From Streptomonospora mangrovi (GTDB taxonomy: Bacteria > Actinomycetota > Actinomycetes > Streptosporangiales > Streptosporangiaceae): DNA of 64,000 nt. Numbering within the stretch: position 1 is the stretch's first letter; each line of letters opens with the position of its first letter. Where the stretch lies: NCBI RefSeq assembly GCF_027604915.1, contig NZ_JAJAQC010000003.1, positions 124,001 through 188,000 of the forward strand, in the 5' to 3' direction. The notes under the pieces are model-generated. The model saw only the letters and a program-made list of their open reading frames with translations. It made no database searches and had not been told where the DNA came from. A program made the position numbers and the translations under genes. Shown here in pieces: positions 1 through 8,754 of the stretch.

Positions 1-164
1 TCAAGCGCCTGGCGGGCGCACCCGCCGAGGACCTGGACCGGCTCCGCGACCTGCACACCATGTACACGTTCCTGGAACGTGGCTACGCCGCCCTGCGCGA
101 CTCCTGGCACGAAGCGGGCGGGCGCCGGATGACGCATCCGGCACATCCACCTGACACACCGTAG
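1..164 (+). CDS. C-terminal end of an unidentified protein (5' cut by window)
   Basis: An open frame runs in from the window edge, starting at base 3, and ends at a TAG 10 bases before the ABC ATPase start. The visible 53 residues include a mainly helical stretch (LHTMYTFLERGYAALRDSW) and a short Pro/His tail. The tight spacing suggests it is the first part of the exporter operon. Regulators (TetR or PadR type) often sit in this place, but the fragment has no diagnostic motif, so the function is not assigned. Confidence 0.55.
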   Translation, partial: KRLAGAPAEDLDRLRDLHTMYTFLERGYAALRDSWHEAGGRRMTHPAHPPDTP

Positions 165-174
165 GGAAACCACC

Positions 175-1092
175 ATGGCCCGAACCCGGGCCGGGGCCGA
201 CCGCGCCCCGGCCACCTCCGGCAAGACGCCCCCGGTCATCGAGGTCGCAGACCTCACCTACACCTACCCCAAGGCCTCTGAGCCCGCCGTGCGCGGCATG
301 GCCTTCTCCCTCGCCCCCGGGGAGGTCTTCGGCTTCCTCGGCCCGAGCGGGGCGGGCAAGTCCACCACCCAGAAAATCCTCACCGGACTGCTCACCGGCG
401 CCCAGGGGACCGCCACCGTGTGGGGGCGCCCGCCGGCGGAGTGGGGCAACGAGTACTACCGGCGGATCGGCGTCTCCTTCGAACTGCCCAACCACTACCA
501 AAAGCTCACCGCACTGGAGAACTTGGAGTTCTTCTCCTCGCTGTACGGCGGCGCGGTCGAGGACCCCCTCGCGCTGCTGCGCCGGGTCGGCCTGGCCGAC
601 GCCGCGCACACCCGGGTGGGCCGCTTCTCCAAGGGCATGCAGACCCGGCTGACGTTCGTCCGCGCCCTGCTCCACCGGCCCGAACTCGTCTTCCTGGACG
701 AGCCCACCAGCGGGCTGGACCCCGCCAACGCGCGCATCGTCAAGGCGATGATCACCGAACTGCGGGAGCAGGGTCGTACCGTCTTCCTCACCACCCACAG
801 CATGGAGACCGCCGAGGAGCTGTGCGACCGCGTGGCGTTCGTGGTCGACGGGCGCATCGCCGCCCTCGACTCCCCCGAGGAACTGCGGCTCGCGCGCAGC
901 CGGCGGACCGTGCGGGTGGCCTATCGGTCGGCGAACGGCTGCCTGGAGACCGCGGAGTTCCCGCTGGACGGCATGGCCGACGACCCCGCGCTGCTTACCC
1001 TGCTGCGCGAGCACCGGATCGAGTCGGTGCACAGCCAGGAGGCAGGACTGGACGACGTGTTCGTCGAGGTCACCGGACGGTCGATCCGATGA
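175..1092 (+). CDS. ABC exporter ATP-binding protein (drug/fluoroquinolone-type)
   Basis: This is the nucleotide-binding subunit that should power the two membrane proteins encoded next. Walker A is GPSGAGKST at about residues 56-64 and Walker B is LVFLDE at 171-176 followed by the D-loop PTSGLDP. The signature loop is FSKGM (151-155) rather than canonical LSGGQ, as in many CcmA/DrrA-type exporters. The length of 305 residues is normal for this class. Its stop overlaps the start of the first permease (ATGA), so the subunits are translationally coupled. The family exports drugs or lipids; no substrate can be read from the sequence. Confidence 0.9.
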   Translation: MARTRAGADRAPATSGKTPPVIEVADLTYTYPKASEPAVRGMAFSLAPGEVFGFLGPSGAGKSTTQKILTGLLTGAQGTATVWGRPPAEWGNEYYRRIGVSFELPNHYQKLTALENLEFFSSLYGGAVEDPLALLRRVGLADAAHTRVGRFSKGMQTRLTFVRALLHRPELVFLDEPTSGLDPANARIVKAMITELREQGRTVFLTTHSMETAEELCDRVAFVVDGRIAALDSPEELRLARSRRTVRVAYRSANGCLETAEFPLDGMADDPALLTLLREHRIESVHSQEAGLDDVFVEVTGRSIR

Positions 1093-1829
1093 GCGCCCTC
1101 ACCGCCCCGCCGGCCGCCCGGCGCTCCGCCCGGCTGCGCAGCGCCGTCTGGCTGGAGCTGCGGCTACAGAAGCGCTACGGGTTCCTCTACGCCGCCGCCT
1201 TCTCCGTCGCGCTGTGGCTGGCGATCCTGCTGCCGCTACCTGTGGACTACCGCGAGGTCGCCGCTCCCCTGGTGCTCTTCGGTGACCTGGTGATCGTCCC
1301 GTTCTTCTTCATCGCCGCCTCGCTGTTCTTCGAGAAGGGCGAGCGCACCCTCCTGGCGCTGAACGTTTCGCCGCTGCGGTTCGCTGACTACCTGGTCTCC
1401 AAGGTGGCCACCCTGGCGCTGCTGAGCACGGTGCTCGCGGTGGCGATCGTGCTGGCCGCGCACGGCCTGGCGTTCTCACCCCTGCCGCTGCTGGTCGGCG
1501 TGGCGACCACGTCCGTGTTCATGCTGATGCTCAGCTTCACCACCGCGCTCCCGTTCTCCTCGGTCACCGACTGGGTGGTGCCCTCGACCTTCTGGCTGAC
1601 GCTGGTGAACACGCCGCTGCTGCACTACGCGGGCCTGTGGGAGCACCCGGTGCTCTACCTGGTCCCCACCCAGGGCTCGCTCATCCTGCTCGGCGCGGCC
1701 TTCGGCCGCACCGATCCCGCCCCCTGGGAGTACGCCTACGCGATCGGCTACCAGTTGCTGTGGGTGCTCCTGCTGGCGCTGCTCGCCCGCCGGCTCTTCC
1801 TCCGGTTCGTCGTCGCCGAAGGAGCATGA
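1089..1829 (+). CDS. ABC exporter permease subunit 1
   Basis: This 246-residue integral membrane protein has about six hydrophobic segments, for example around LYAAAFSVALWLAILL and LVIVPFFFIAASLFF. The start chosen is the ATG overlapping the ATPase stop. The motif FFEKGERTLLALNVSPLR is a cytoplasmic coupling-loop-like segment that recurs as LLEEKDSRTLQALRVTP in the next gene. The two permeases are therefore related halves that probably form a heterodimer with the ATPase. The family fits fluoroquinolone/multidrug-type ABC-2 permeases. The actual cargo is unknown. Confidence 0.85.
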   Translation: MSALTAPPAARRSARLRSAVWLELRLQKRYGFLYAAAFSVALWLAILLPLPVDYREVAAPLVLFGDLVIVPFFFIAASLFFEKGERTLLALNVSPLRFADYLVSKVATLALLSTVLAVAIVLAAHGLAFSPLPLLVGVATTSVFMLMLSFTTALPFSSVTDWVVPSTFWLTLVNTPLLHYAGLWEHPVLYLVPTQGSLILLGAAFGRTDPAPWEYAYAIGYQLLWVLLLALLARRLFLRFVVAEGA

Positions 1830-1830
1830 C

Positions 1831-2565
1831 ATGGCACACGCGGTGCGCGCCTTCGGGCGCAACGACCTGATCGGGCTGCGGCGCGACTCCATGCTGCGCT
1901 TTCTGGTCGTCGCGCCCTTCTTCTACCTCGCGGTGCTGCGGTTCACCCTGCCGCCGCTGACCGCGATGCTGGACGAGCGCTACGGCTTCGCCCTAACCCC
2001 CTACCACCCCCTTATCGTGTCGATGTTCCTGGTGCTGGGGCCGGTGGGGGTCTTGGGCGCGCTGGCCGGGTTGATGCTGCTGGAGGAGAAGGACTCCCGG
2101 ACCCTCCAGGCGCTGCGGGTCACGCCGGTGGCCATGCCGGTGTTCGCGCTGTACCGGGTGGCCACCCTGGTCGCGGTGACCACGGTGTTCGTCACGGTCG
2201 CCGTGGTGCTCAGCGGCTTCATGCCTGCGGCGGGGCTGCCCGGCACCGCGGCGGCGGCGCTGTGCGCGGCGCTCACCGCGGCGGTGGTGGCGGTCCTGAT
2301 GGCGCTGGCGGGGCGAAACAAGGTGGAGGGGCTCGCGGTGATCCGGGCCGTGGGAACGCTGCTCTTCGCTCTGCCAATCCTGCCGTGGTTCCTCCCGGAC
2401 GCCTGGGGCCTGGCCTTCGGAGTCCTGCCGTCCTACTGGGCCGCCAAGGTCTTCTGGGTCACCGCGCAGGGCGGTGCCGTCTGGCCCTGGCTGCTCGGCG
2501 GGATCGTGGTCAACGGCGCCTACCTGGGTCTGCTGGTCTGGGGCTTCACCCGCCGCAACCGCTGA
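1831..2565 (+). CDS. ABC exporter permease subunit 2
   Basis: This 244-residue membrane protein starts one base after the preceding stop, so it is the third gene of the exporter operon. It has six or so hydrophobic segments, and the loop LLEEKDSRTLQALRVTP parallels the one in permease 1. An amphipathic N-terminal part (AFGRNDLIGLRRDSMLRF) precedes the first helix. It is followed by a strong hairpin terminator, which marks the operon end. The predicted role is the second half of the export channel. Confidence 0.85.
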   Translation: MAHAVRAFGRNDLIGLRRDSMLRFLVVAPFFYLAVLRFTLPPLTAMLDERYGFALTPYHPLIVSMFLVLGPVGVLGALAGLMLLEEKDSRTLQALRVTPVAMPVFALYRVATLVAVTTVFVTVAVVLSGFMPAAGLPGTAAAALCAALTAAVVAVLMALAGRNKVEGLAVIRAVGTLLFALPILPWFLPDAWGLAFGVLPSYWAAKVFWVTAQGGAVWPWLLGGIVVNGAYLGLLVWGFTRRNR

Positions 2566-2587
2566 TCGGCCCACGACCCCGCCCTAC

Positions 2588-2613
2588 GGGCGCCCTCCCT
2601 CGGGAGGGCGCCC
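2588..2613 (+). terminator. Rho-independent-like hairpin after the exporter operon
   Basis: There is a perfect 11-bp stem (GGGCGCCCTCC paired with GGAGGGCGCCC) around a 4-base loop, 22 bases after the permease stop. A T-tract is lacking, which is usual for high-GC actinobacteria. Confidence 0.75.
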
Positions 2614-2995
2614 GCCGGTGTTTGGCGCCCGTCCACCACTCCACCGCGATGGGCGATGCAGCGTACTCGAAAGTTTCGAGTCGGTGGCACTGTGGTCGAG
2701 ATGCGGTCGGGAGAAAGGATTTTCGGTGAGGGCCCATGTGTCCGGCTTCCGTGGTGGACGCCGGTGCGCCGGGAGGCGCGGAGTGATCCGGAAGTTCTTT
2801 GGGGCTTGACCATGTGATGTCGCTTACGTAGATTCAGGCGCCAAGCCTTGCGGTCGAAGTTCCGATAATTTCGAGCCCCTTTCTCCGGTCGCACCCCGTG
2901 CGCGGGTCCGTGCACCCGACCTGCGAACCCCGTCCCCTCCGCCCGCCGCGGCGGACCCGGGTCCCGCCCGCCGGGATCCCCCAAGGAGGAGAGCC
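2614..2995. other. Intergenic control region before the Gfo/Idh gene
   Basis: I see no convincing gene in this 380-base stretch. It is visibly AT-richer than its surroundings near 2660-2870. It holds the promoter listed separately and a good ribosome site (AAGGAGGAG) just before the ATG at 2996. The leader downstream of the promoter would be about 155 bases long. Confidence 0.6.
2806..2834 (+). promoter_or_regulatory. Sigma70/HrdB-type promoter for the sugar-uptake locus
   Basis: TTGACC (2806-2811) and TAGATT (2829-2834) are separated by exactly 17 bases, close to the consensus of the principal actinobacterial sigma factor. It points toward the Gfo/Idh/MocA gene. Confidence 0.7.
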
Positions 2996-4105
2996 ATGCA
3001 CCCCCCCGACCCGGCGCCCGCACCCGCGGATCCGCTGCGCGTGGCCGTCGTGGGCACGGGCAACATCGCCCGCTACCACGTGGAGGCGTTGCAATCCCTG
3101 CCCGACGACGCCGTGGTCGTGGCCGCCGCCGACGTCAACCCCGACGCCCTCGCCGTCTTCACCGACCGCTACGGCATCCCCGAGCGCTTCACCTCCCTCG
3201 ACCGCCTGCTCGGCGAGGTCCGCCCCGACCTGGTCCACCTGTGCACCCCACCCGGCCTGCACCACGGCCAGGCGCTGGCCTGCCTGCGCGCCGGGGTCAG
3301 TGCCCTGGTCGAGAAGCCGCCCGCCCTCAGCCTGGCCGAACTGGAGGACATGGCCGCCGCCGAGGGCGCCCAGGGCCCCTACCTCGCGACCCTGTTCCAG
3401 CACCGGTTCGGCTCGGGCGCCCGCCGCGTGCGGGCGCTCGTGGAGTCCGGCGCCCTGGGCCGCCCGCTCGTCGCCGTCTGCCACACCCTCTGGTTCCGCG
3501 ACCAGTCCTACTTCGACGTCCCCTGGCGCGGGCGCTGGGACACCGAGGGCGGCGGCCCGACCATGGGCCACGGCATCCACCAGATGGACCTGCTCCTGGC
3601 GCTGCTGGGCGACTGGACCGAGGTCAGCGCCACCGCCCGCCGCCAGGCGCGGGTGATGGAGACCGAGGACGTGTCGCTGGCGCACGTGTCCTTCGCCAAC
3701 GGCGCGGTGGCCACCGTCGTCAACAGCGTGCTCTCCCCGCGCGAGGAGAGCTACGTGCGCGTCGACTTCGAGCGCGCCACCGTCGAACTCCGCCACCTCT
3801 ACGGCTACGGCGACGACGACTGGACGCTCACCCCGGCGCCGGGGTTCGAGGACGCCGCCGCGGCGGCCTGGGCGGCGGGGGAGAGCGGGGTCGCCAGCGG
3901 GCACCGCGCCCAGATCGCGCAGGTGCTGGCCGCGCTGCGGGCCACGGAGCCGCCGCCGGTGACCACCGCCGACGCCCTGCGCACCCTGCGGCTCATCGCC
4001 GGCCTCTACGCCTCGGCCGCCCAGCGGCGGGTGGTCACCCCCTCGGAACTGCGGCGGGGGTCGCCCTACTACGACCGCATGCACGGAGGCGGGACGCCAT
4101 GGTAA
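2996..4105 (+). CDS. Gfo/Idh/MocA family NAD(P)-dependent oxidoreductase
   Basis: The 369-residue protein has an N-terminal Rossmann fold with VAVVGTGNIARYH (about residues 15-27) and the family EKP motif (VEKPPALS, about 103-110). The second half is the alpha/beta substrate domain, with a conserved GGGPTMGHGIHQMD segment carrying the usual catalytic-region His. Family members oxidise or epimerise hydroxyl groups of sugars, inositols or glycosides. The gene heads an operon-like row with a transporter, a DUF6807 protein and a cupin protein, so I infer intracellular modification of an imported sugar derivative. AAGGAGGAG upstream supports the start. Confidence 0.88.
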   Translation: MHPPDPAPAPADPLRVAVVGTGNIARYHVEALQSLPDDAVVVAAADVNPDALAVFTDRYGIPERFTSLDRLLGEVRPDLVHLCTPPGLHHGQALACLRAGVSALVEKPPALSLAELEDMAAAEGAQGPYLATLFQHRFGSGARRVRALVESGALGRPLVAVCHTLWFRDQSYFDVPWRGRWDTEGGGPTMGHGIHQMDLLLALLGDWTEVSATARRQARVMETEDVSLAHVSFANGAVATVVNSVLSPREESYVRVDFERATVELRHLYGYGDDDWTLTPAPGFEDAAAAAWAAGESGVASGHRAQIAQVLAALRATEPPPVTTADALRTLRLIAGLYASAAQRRVVTPSELRRGSPYYDRMHGGGTPW

Positions 4106-4114
4106 GCGTTATCC
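4101..4114 (+). promoter_or_regulatory. LacI-like operator, copy 1
   Basis: GGTAAGCGTTATCC overlaps the stop codon of the oxidoreductase gene. It differs by one base from the copy at 4182. The AGCGYT core flanked by WW/CC is typical of LacI-family half-site symmetry. Confidence 0.45.
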
Positions 4115-4181
4115 AGCGCTCAGCGGCGCCGCCGCCCCCCGGTATTGCGCCGCCGCCTCCTCCGTATCGGCGCGCCCGTCC

Positions 4182-4195
4182 GGTAAGCGCTATCC
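4182..4195 (+). promoter_or_regulatory. LacI-like operator, copy 2
   Basis: GGTAAGCGCTATCC has the form GGWWAGCGCTWWCC, a near-palindrome centred on AGCGCT, and lies 47 bases before the permease start. The copies are 81 bases apart (start to start), close to a whole number of helical turns, which would allow looping by a tetrameric repressor. The cognate repressor is not next to it. Confidence 0.5.
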
Positions 4196-4241
4196 ACACC
4201 GCTGGGACCGTCCTCTGGTCCCGAGGCAGCCGGGGGGCGCC

Positions 4242-5249
4242 ATGCGCGCACTGGTGATCCGCCGCCTCCTCTACATGGTGCCCACGCTCTTCGCCATCTC
4301 CCTGGTGGCGTTCCTGGTCATCCAGCTCCCGCCCGGCAACTACCTGGCCACCTACATCGCCGAGCTGTCGGCGCGCGGCGCCTCGGTCGAGCGCGCCCAG
4401 ATCCTGGCCCTGGAGGAGCGCTACGGCCTCAACGAGCCCCTGCACGTGCAGTACCTGCGCTGGATCGGCGGCATCCTGCTCAACGGCGACTTCGGGATGT
4501 CCTTCGCCTACCAGCGGCCCGTGGCCGACCTCATCTGGGACCGCATCGGCCTGACCGTGGCCCTCGCGCTGGCGACCATGCTGGTCAGCTGGGTGATCGC
4601 GTTCCCCATCGGCGTCTACTCGGCGGTGCGCCAGCACTCCGTGGGCGACTACGCCGCCACCTTCGTGGGGTTCCTCGGCCTGGCCACCCCCAACTTCATG
4701 CTGGCGCTGGTCTTCGTGTGGGTCTCCTACCGCTTCTTCGGCGAAAGCGCCGGCGGGATCGTCTCACCGGAGTTCGCCGACTCCGCCTGGAACCTGGGCC
4801 GGGTGCTGGACGTGGTGTCCAACCTGTGGGCGCCGGTGCTGATCATCGGCGCCGCCGGCACCGCCGTGCTCATCCGGGTGCTGCGCGCCAACCTGCTGGA
4901 CGAGCTGCGCAAGCCCTACGTCACCGCCGCGCGCGCCAAGGGGCTGCCCGAGTGGCGCGTCATCCTCAAGTACCCGGTGCGCATGGCCATCAGCCCCTTC
5001 ATCAGCACCATCGGCTGGATCCTGCCCACCCTGGTCGGCGGCGAGGTGATGGTCTCCATCGTCCTCAGCCTCGACACCACCGGCCCGCTGCTGCTGGAGG
5101 CCCTGCAAAGCCAGGACATGTACCTGGCCGGGTCCTTCATCCTCGTGCTGGGCGCGCTCACCCTCGTCGGCACGCTGCTGTCCGACCTGCTCCTGGCCTG
5201 GTGGGACCCCCGCATCCGGCACGCCCAGACCGAGGAGGCGAGCGCGTGA
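4242..5249 (+). CDS. ABC importer permease, DppB/OppB-type
   Basis: The 335-residue inner-membrane protein begins RRLLYMVPTLFAISLVAF, the typical first helix of the DppB family. The binding-protein-dependent transport domain follows, with the EAA loop near AARAKGLPEWRVILKYPVRMA. It forms the channel with the DppC-like partner encoded next, whose GTG start overlaps this stop. This transporter class moves peptides, nickel or, in actinobacteria, oligosaccharides. The neighbouring oxidoreductase and DUF6807 genes favour a carbohydrate derivative here (inference). Confidence 0.88.
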   Translation: MRALVIRRLLYMVPTLFAISLVAFLVIQLPPGNYLATYIAELSARGASVERAQILALEERYGLNEPLHVQYLRWIGGILLNGDFGMSFAYQRPVADLIWDRIGLTVALALATMLVSWVIAFPIGVYSAVRQHSVGDYAATFVGFLGLATPNFMLALVFVWVSYRFFGESAGGIVSPEFADSAWNLGRVLDVVSNLWAPVLIIGAAGTAVLIRVLRANLLDELRKPYVTAARAKGLPEWRVILKYPVRMAISPFISTIGWILPTLVGGEVMVSIVLSLDTTGPLLLEALQSQDMYLAGSFILVLGALTLVGTLLSDLLLAWWDPRIRHAQTEEASA

Positions 5250-6427
5250 ACCCCCTGGCGCGCATCCGCCGCGACCGCCCCGCCCCCGCCCCCGACCCCG
5301 ACACGGCCGGCGCCGACACCGCCGGCACCGCCGGGACCGGGCGCACCGCCGCGGCGGCGTCGCAGTGGCGGCTCATCTGGTGGCGGTTCAAGCGGCACCG
5401 GCTGGCCATGGCCAGCTCCGCGGTCATCGGCCTGCTCGTGTTCGTGGCGGTGTTCTGCGAGTTCGTGGCCCCCACCACCCCCGGCCACTACAGCGCCGAG
5501 CACACCCACGCGCCCCCGCAGGCGCTGCACGTGGTCGACACCCGCGACGGCTTCGACCTGGGCCTCTACGTGCACGGCTACCGCTCCACGCGCGACGAGG
5601 AGACGCTGGCGCGGGAGTACACCGTGGACGAGTCGGTGAAGATCCCCGTGGGGTTCTTCGTGGAGGGCCGCCCCTACGAGCTGTGGGGGGTCATCCCCGC
5701 CGACACCCACCTCATCGGCCCCACCGACCCCGACCAGCGCGTCTACCTGCTCGGCGCCGACCGCAACGGCCGCGACATGCTCTCCCGCATCGTCTACGGC
5801 ACCCGGGTGTCGCTGTCCATCGGCCTGGCCGGGGTGGCGGTGTCCTTCGTGCTGGGCGTGGTGCTCGGCGGGATCTCCGGCTACTTCGGCGGCCGGATCG
5901 ACACCGCCATCCAGCGCGTCATCGAGTTCACGATGTCCATCCCCACCATCCCGCTGTGGATGGGGCTCTCGGCGGCGGTGCCGCGCGAGTGGAGCGCGTT
6001 GCAGACCTACTTCGCCATCACCGTCATCCTCTCGCTCATCGGCTGGACCGACCTGGCCCGCGTGGTGCGCGGCCGGTTCCTGTCCCTGCGCGAGGAGGAC
6101 TTCGTGCTGGCCGCCCGGCTGGACGGCTGCGGGCGCGCCCGCATCATCCGCCGCCACATGCTGCCGTCCTTCACCAGCCACATCGTCGCCTCGCTCACCC
6201 TGGCGATCCCGCTGATGATCCTCGCCGAGACGGCGCTGTCGTTCCTGGGCCTGGGCCTCCAGCCGCCCGTCGTGAGCTGGGGCGTGCTGATGCAGGAGGC
6301 GCAGAACATCCACTCCATCGCCAACGCGCCCTGGACCCTGCTGCCGGGCGTGGCGGTGACCGTGGCGGTGCTGGCGCTCAACTTCGCCGGCGACGGAATC
6401 CGCGACTCCGCCGACCCCTACCAGTAG
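5246..6427 (+). CDS. ABC importer permease, DppC/OppC-type
   Basis: The start is the GTG overlapping the upstream stop (GTGA), giving 393 residues. After a Pro/Ala-rich cytoplasmic leader comes the DppC first helix (MASSAVIGLLVFVAVFCEF). A long periplasmic insert of about 120 residues follows, containing LGADRNGRDMLSRIVYGTR, a DppC hallmark. The transport domain then has the EAA loop AARLDGCGRARIIRRHMLPS. The extended loop is larger than in plain DppC and matches permeases of putative oligosaccharide systems. It pairs with the DppB-like subunit. Confidence 0.87.
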   Translation: MNPLARIRRDRPAPAPDPDTAGADTAGTAGTGRTAAAASQWRLIWWRFKRHRLAMASSAVIGLLVFVAVFCEFVAPTTPGHYSAEHTHAPPQALHVVDTRDGFDLGLYVHGYRSTRDEETLAREYTVDESVKIPVGFFVEGRPYELWGVIPADTHLIGPTDPDQRVYLLGADRNGRDMLSRIVYGTRVSLSIGLAGVAVSFVLGVVLGGISGYFGGRIDTAIQRVIEFTMSIPTIPLWMGLSAAVPREWSALQTYFAITVILSLIGWTDLARVVRGRFLSLREEDFVLAARLDGCGRARIIRRHMLPSFTSHIVASLTLAIPLMILAETALSFLGLGLQPPVVSWGVLMQEAQNIHSIANAPWTLLPGVAVTVAVLALNFAGDGIRDSADPYQ

Positions 6428-6437
6428 GAGCCCGCAC

Positions 6438-7565
6438 ATGAGCACCCAGCCCGACGACGTGCTCCTGGAGGTGAAGGGGCTGCGCACCCACTTCACCACC
6501 GACACCGGTGAGGTCCGCGCCGTCAACGGCGCCGACCTCACCCTGCGCCGGGGCCGCACCCTGTGCGTGGTCGGCGAGAGCGGCTGCGGCAAGAGCGTCA
6601 CCGCCCGCTCCATCCTGCAACTCGTGGAGCGGCCCGGCCGCGTGGTGGGCGGGCAGGTCCTGCTGCACCGGCGCGGCCCCGGCGGCGCCGCCGAGACCGT
6701 CGACCTGGCCGCGCTGGGCCCCCGCGACCGCCGCATCCGCCAGGTGCGGGGCCGCGACATCGCCATGGTCTTCCAGGAGCCGATGGCCTCGCTGTCGCTG
6801 GTGCACCGGGTGGGCAACCAGATCGGCGAGGCGATCCGCGTGCACAACCGGGTCAGCCGCGCCGAGGCGCGGCGCAGGAGCGTGGAGCTGCTGGGCCGGG
6901 TGGGGATCCCCGCGCCCGAGCGGATCGTGGACGCCTACCCCTTCCAGCTCTCGGGCGGCATGCGCCAGCGCGTCATGATCGCCATGGCGCTGTCGTGCGA
7001 GCCCGAGCTGCTGATCGCCGACGAGCCCACCACCGCGCTCGACGTCACCACCCAGGCCCAGATCCTGGACCTTCTGGCCGACCTCCAGGACAGCCGCGGC
7101 ATGGCCATGCTGTTCATCACCCACGACATGGGAGTGGTCGCCGAGATCGCCGACGACGTCGCGGTGATGTACCTGGGCAGCGTGGTCGAGCAGGGCGCGG
7201 TGGACGGCGTGTTCCACGCGCCCCGCCACCCCTACACCCGCGCCCTGCTGGAGTCGGTGCCGCGCATGGGCGCGCCGCGCCGGGAGCGGCTGCCGGCCAT
7301 CCGCGGCTCGGTGCCCGACCCCGCCCACCAGCCCAGCGGGTGCGTGTTCCGCGACCGCTGCGACCACGCCATGCCCGGCCGCTGCGACACCACCGTCCCC
7401 CCGCCGGTGTCCCTGGCCGACGGCCGGCGGGTGCGGTGCCTGCTCTACGGCGGCGACGCCCCCGCCGGCCACGCCGATCCCGCCGACCCAGCCCACCAGT
7501 TCCGCCCCGACCCCGCCGGCGCGTCCGCCCGCCGGGCCGATGAGGAGGCCGCCGATGCCGACTGA
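6438..7565 (+). CDS. ABC importer ATPase, DppD/OppD-type
   Basis: The 375-residue ATPase has Walker [12 protein letters not shown] (around residues 46-56), signature LSGGMRQRV and Walker [13 protein letters not shown]. The C-terminal oligopeptide/dipeptide ABC extension includes [14 protein letters not shown] and a Cys cluster ([15 protein letters not shown]) characteristic of the family. A low-complexity tail of about 40 residues overlaps the next gene by 11 bases. It works as a heterodimer with the following DppF-like ATPase. Confidence 0.88.
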   Translation: MSTQPDDVLLEVKGLRTHFTTDTGEVRAVNGADLTLRRGRTLCVVGESGCGKSVTARSILQLVERPGRVVGGQVLLHRRGPGGAAETVDLAALGPRDRRIRQVRGRDIAMVFQEPMASLSLVHRVGNQIGEAIRVHNRVSRAEARRRSVELLGRVGIPAPERIVDAYPFQLSGGMRQRVMIAMALSCEPELLIADEPTTALDVTTQAQILDLLADLQDSRGMAMLFITHDMGVVAEIADDVAVMYLGSVVEQGAVDGVFHAPRHPYTRALLESVPRMGAPRRERLPAIRGSVPDPAHQPSGCVFRDRCDHAMPGRCDTTVPPPVSLADGRRVRCLLYGGDAPAGHADPADPAHQFRPDPAGASARRADEEAADAD

Positions 7566-8691
7566 CGCCGCGGACACCGCCGCCGCCCCCGCAAATCCGC
7601 TGCTGGAGGTCAGCGACCTGCGCGTGCACTTCCGGCTGCCCCGCGCCGCGCGCCGCCGCGCCCGCCGGGCGCCCGACCTGCCCGAGGAGGCCGCCGGGAT
7701 CCCCCGCGGCGACACCGTGAAGGCGGTGGACGGGGTGGACCTGCGCATCGCCCACGGCGAGACGCTGGGCCTGGTGGGGGAGTCCGGCTGCGGCAAGACC
7801 ACCCTGGGCTCGGCCGTGATGGGCGTGCGGCCCGAGGCGCGGGGGCACGTGCGCTACCGCACCGCCCAGGGCCGCGTCATCGACGCCGCCGCGCCGGCGC
7901 CCGAGGACGTCGCCGTCTACCGCCGCGAGGTGCGGATGGTCTTCCAGGACCCCTACGCCTCGCTCAACCCGCGCATGACCCTGCTCCAGATCGTCGGCGA
8001 GCCGCTGCGGGTGCTGCTCGGGGTCACCGGCTCCGAACTGGAGGACCGCGTCGCCGCGATCCTGGCCCGGGTGGGCCTGCGCCCCGACCACCTGCGCCGC
8101 TACCCGCACGCCTTCTCCGGCGGCGAGCGCCAGCGGGTCGGCATCGCCCGCGCGCTGGTGCCCGGCCCGCGCCTGGTCGTGGCCGACGAGGCGGTGAGCG
8201 CGCTGGACGTCTCGGTGCGCTCCCAGATCCTCAACCTGCTCCAGGACCTCCAGGCCGAGATGGGGCTGACCTACCTGTTCGTCTCCCACGACCTGTCGGT
8301 GGTCGAGCACGTGTGCGACCGGGTCGCCGTGATGTACCTGGGCCGCGTGGTGGAGCTGAGCCCCACCGCCGCCCTCTTCGCCCGCCCCCTGCACCCCTAC
8401 ACCGAGGCGCTGATCTCGGCCGTGCCGGTGCCCGACCCGCGGCTGCGGCGGCGCCGGCCCGTGGGCCCGCCCGAGGCGGCCGGCGCGCGGCGCGACCGGC
8501 GCGAGCGCATCCGGCTGCGCGGCGACCTGCCCGACCCCTCGGCGCCGCCGCCCGGCTGCCCCTTCCACACCCGCTGCCGCCACGCCACCGACCGGTGCGC
8601 CGCCGAGGTGCCGCCGCTGCGCGAGATCGCGCCCGGCCGCCTGGCCGCCTGCCACTACGCCGAGGAGCTGTCGCTGGCGGGCGCCCCCTGA
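7555..8691 (+). CDS. ABC importer ATPase, DppF/OppF-type
   Basis: I chose the ATG with AGGAGG six bases upstream, rather than an in-frame ATG 15 bases earlier, giving 378 residues. Motifs are Walker A GESGCGKTTLG, signature FSGGERQRV and Walker B LVVADEAVSALD; the DEA instead of DEP after Walker B is common in OppF proteins. A basic insert (PRAARRRARRAPD) sits in the N-terminal region. The C-terminal GCPFHTRCRHATDRC repeats the Cys-rich family extension. It partners with the preceding ATPase. Confidence 0.87.
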   Translation: MPTDAADTAAAPANPLLEVSDLRVHFRLPRAARRRARRAPDLPEEAAGIPRGDTVKAVDGVDLRIAHGETLGLVGESGCGKTTLGSAVMGVRPEARGHVRYRTAQGRVIDAAAPAPEDVAVYRREVRMVFQDPYASLNPRMTLLQIVGEPLRVLLGVTGSELEDRVAAILARVGLRPDHLRRYPHAFSGGERQRVGIARALVPGPRLVVADEAVSALDVSVRSQILNLLQDLQAEMGLTYLFVSHDLSVVEHVCDRVAVMYLGRVVELSPTAALFARPLHPYTEALISAVPVPDPRLRRRRPVGPPEAAGARRDRRERIRLRGDLPDPSAPPPGCPFHTRCRHATDRCAAEVPPLREIAPGRLAACHYAEELSLAGAP

Positions 8692-8754
8692 GCGGGCGGC
8701 CCGCACCGCGCGCCCGGCGTCGGCCATCCCCCACACAGAAACGGAGAACAGCAC

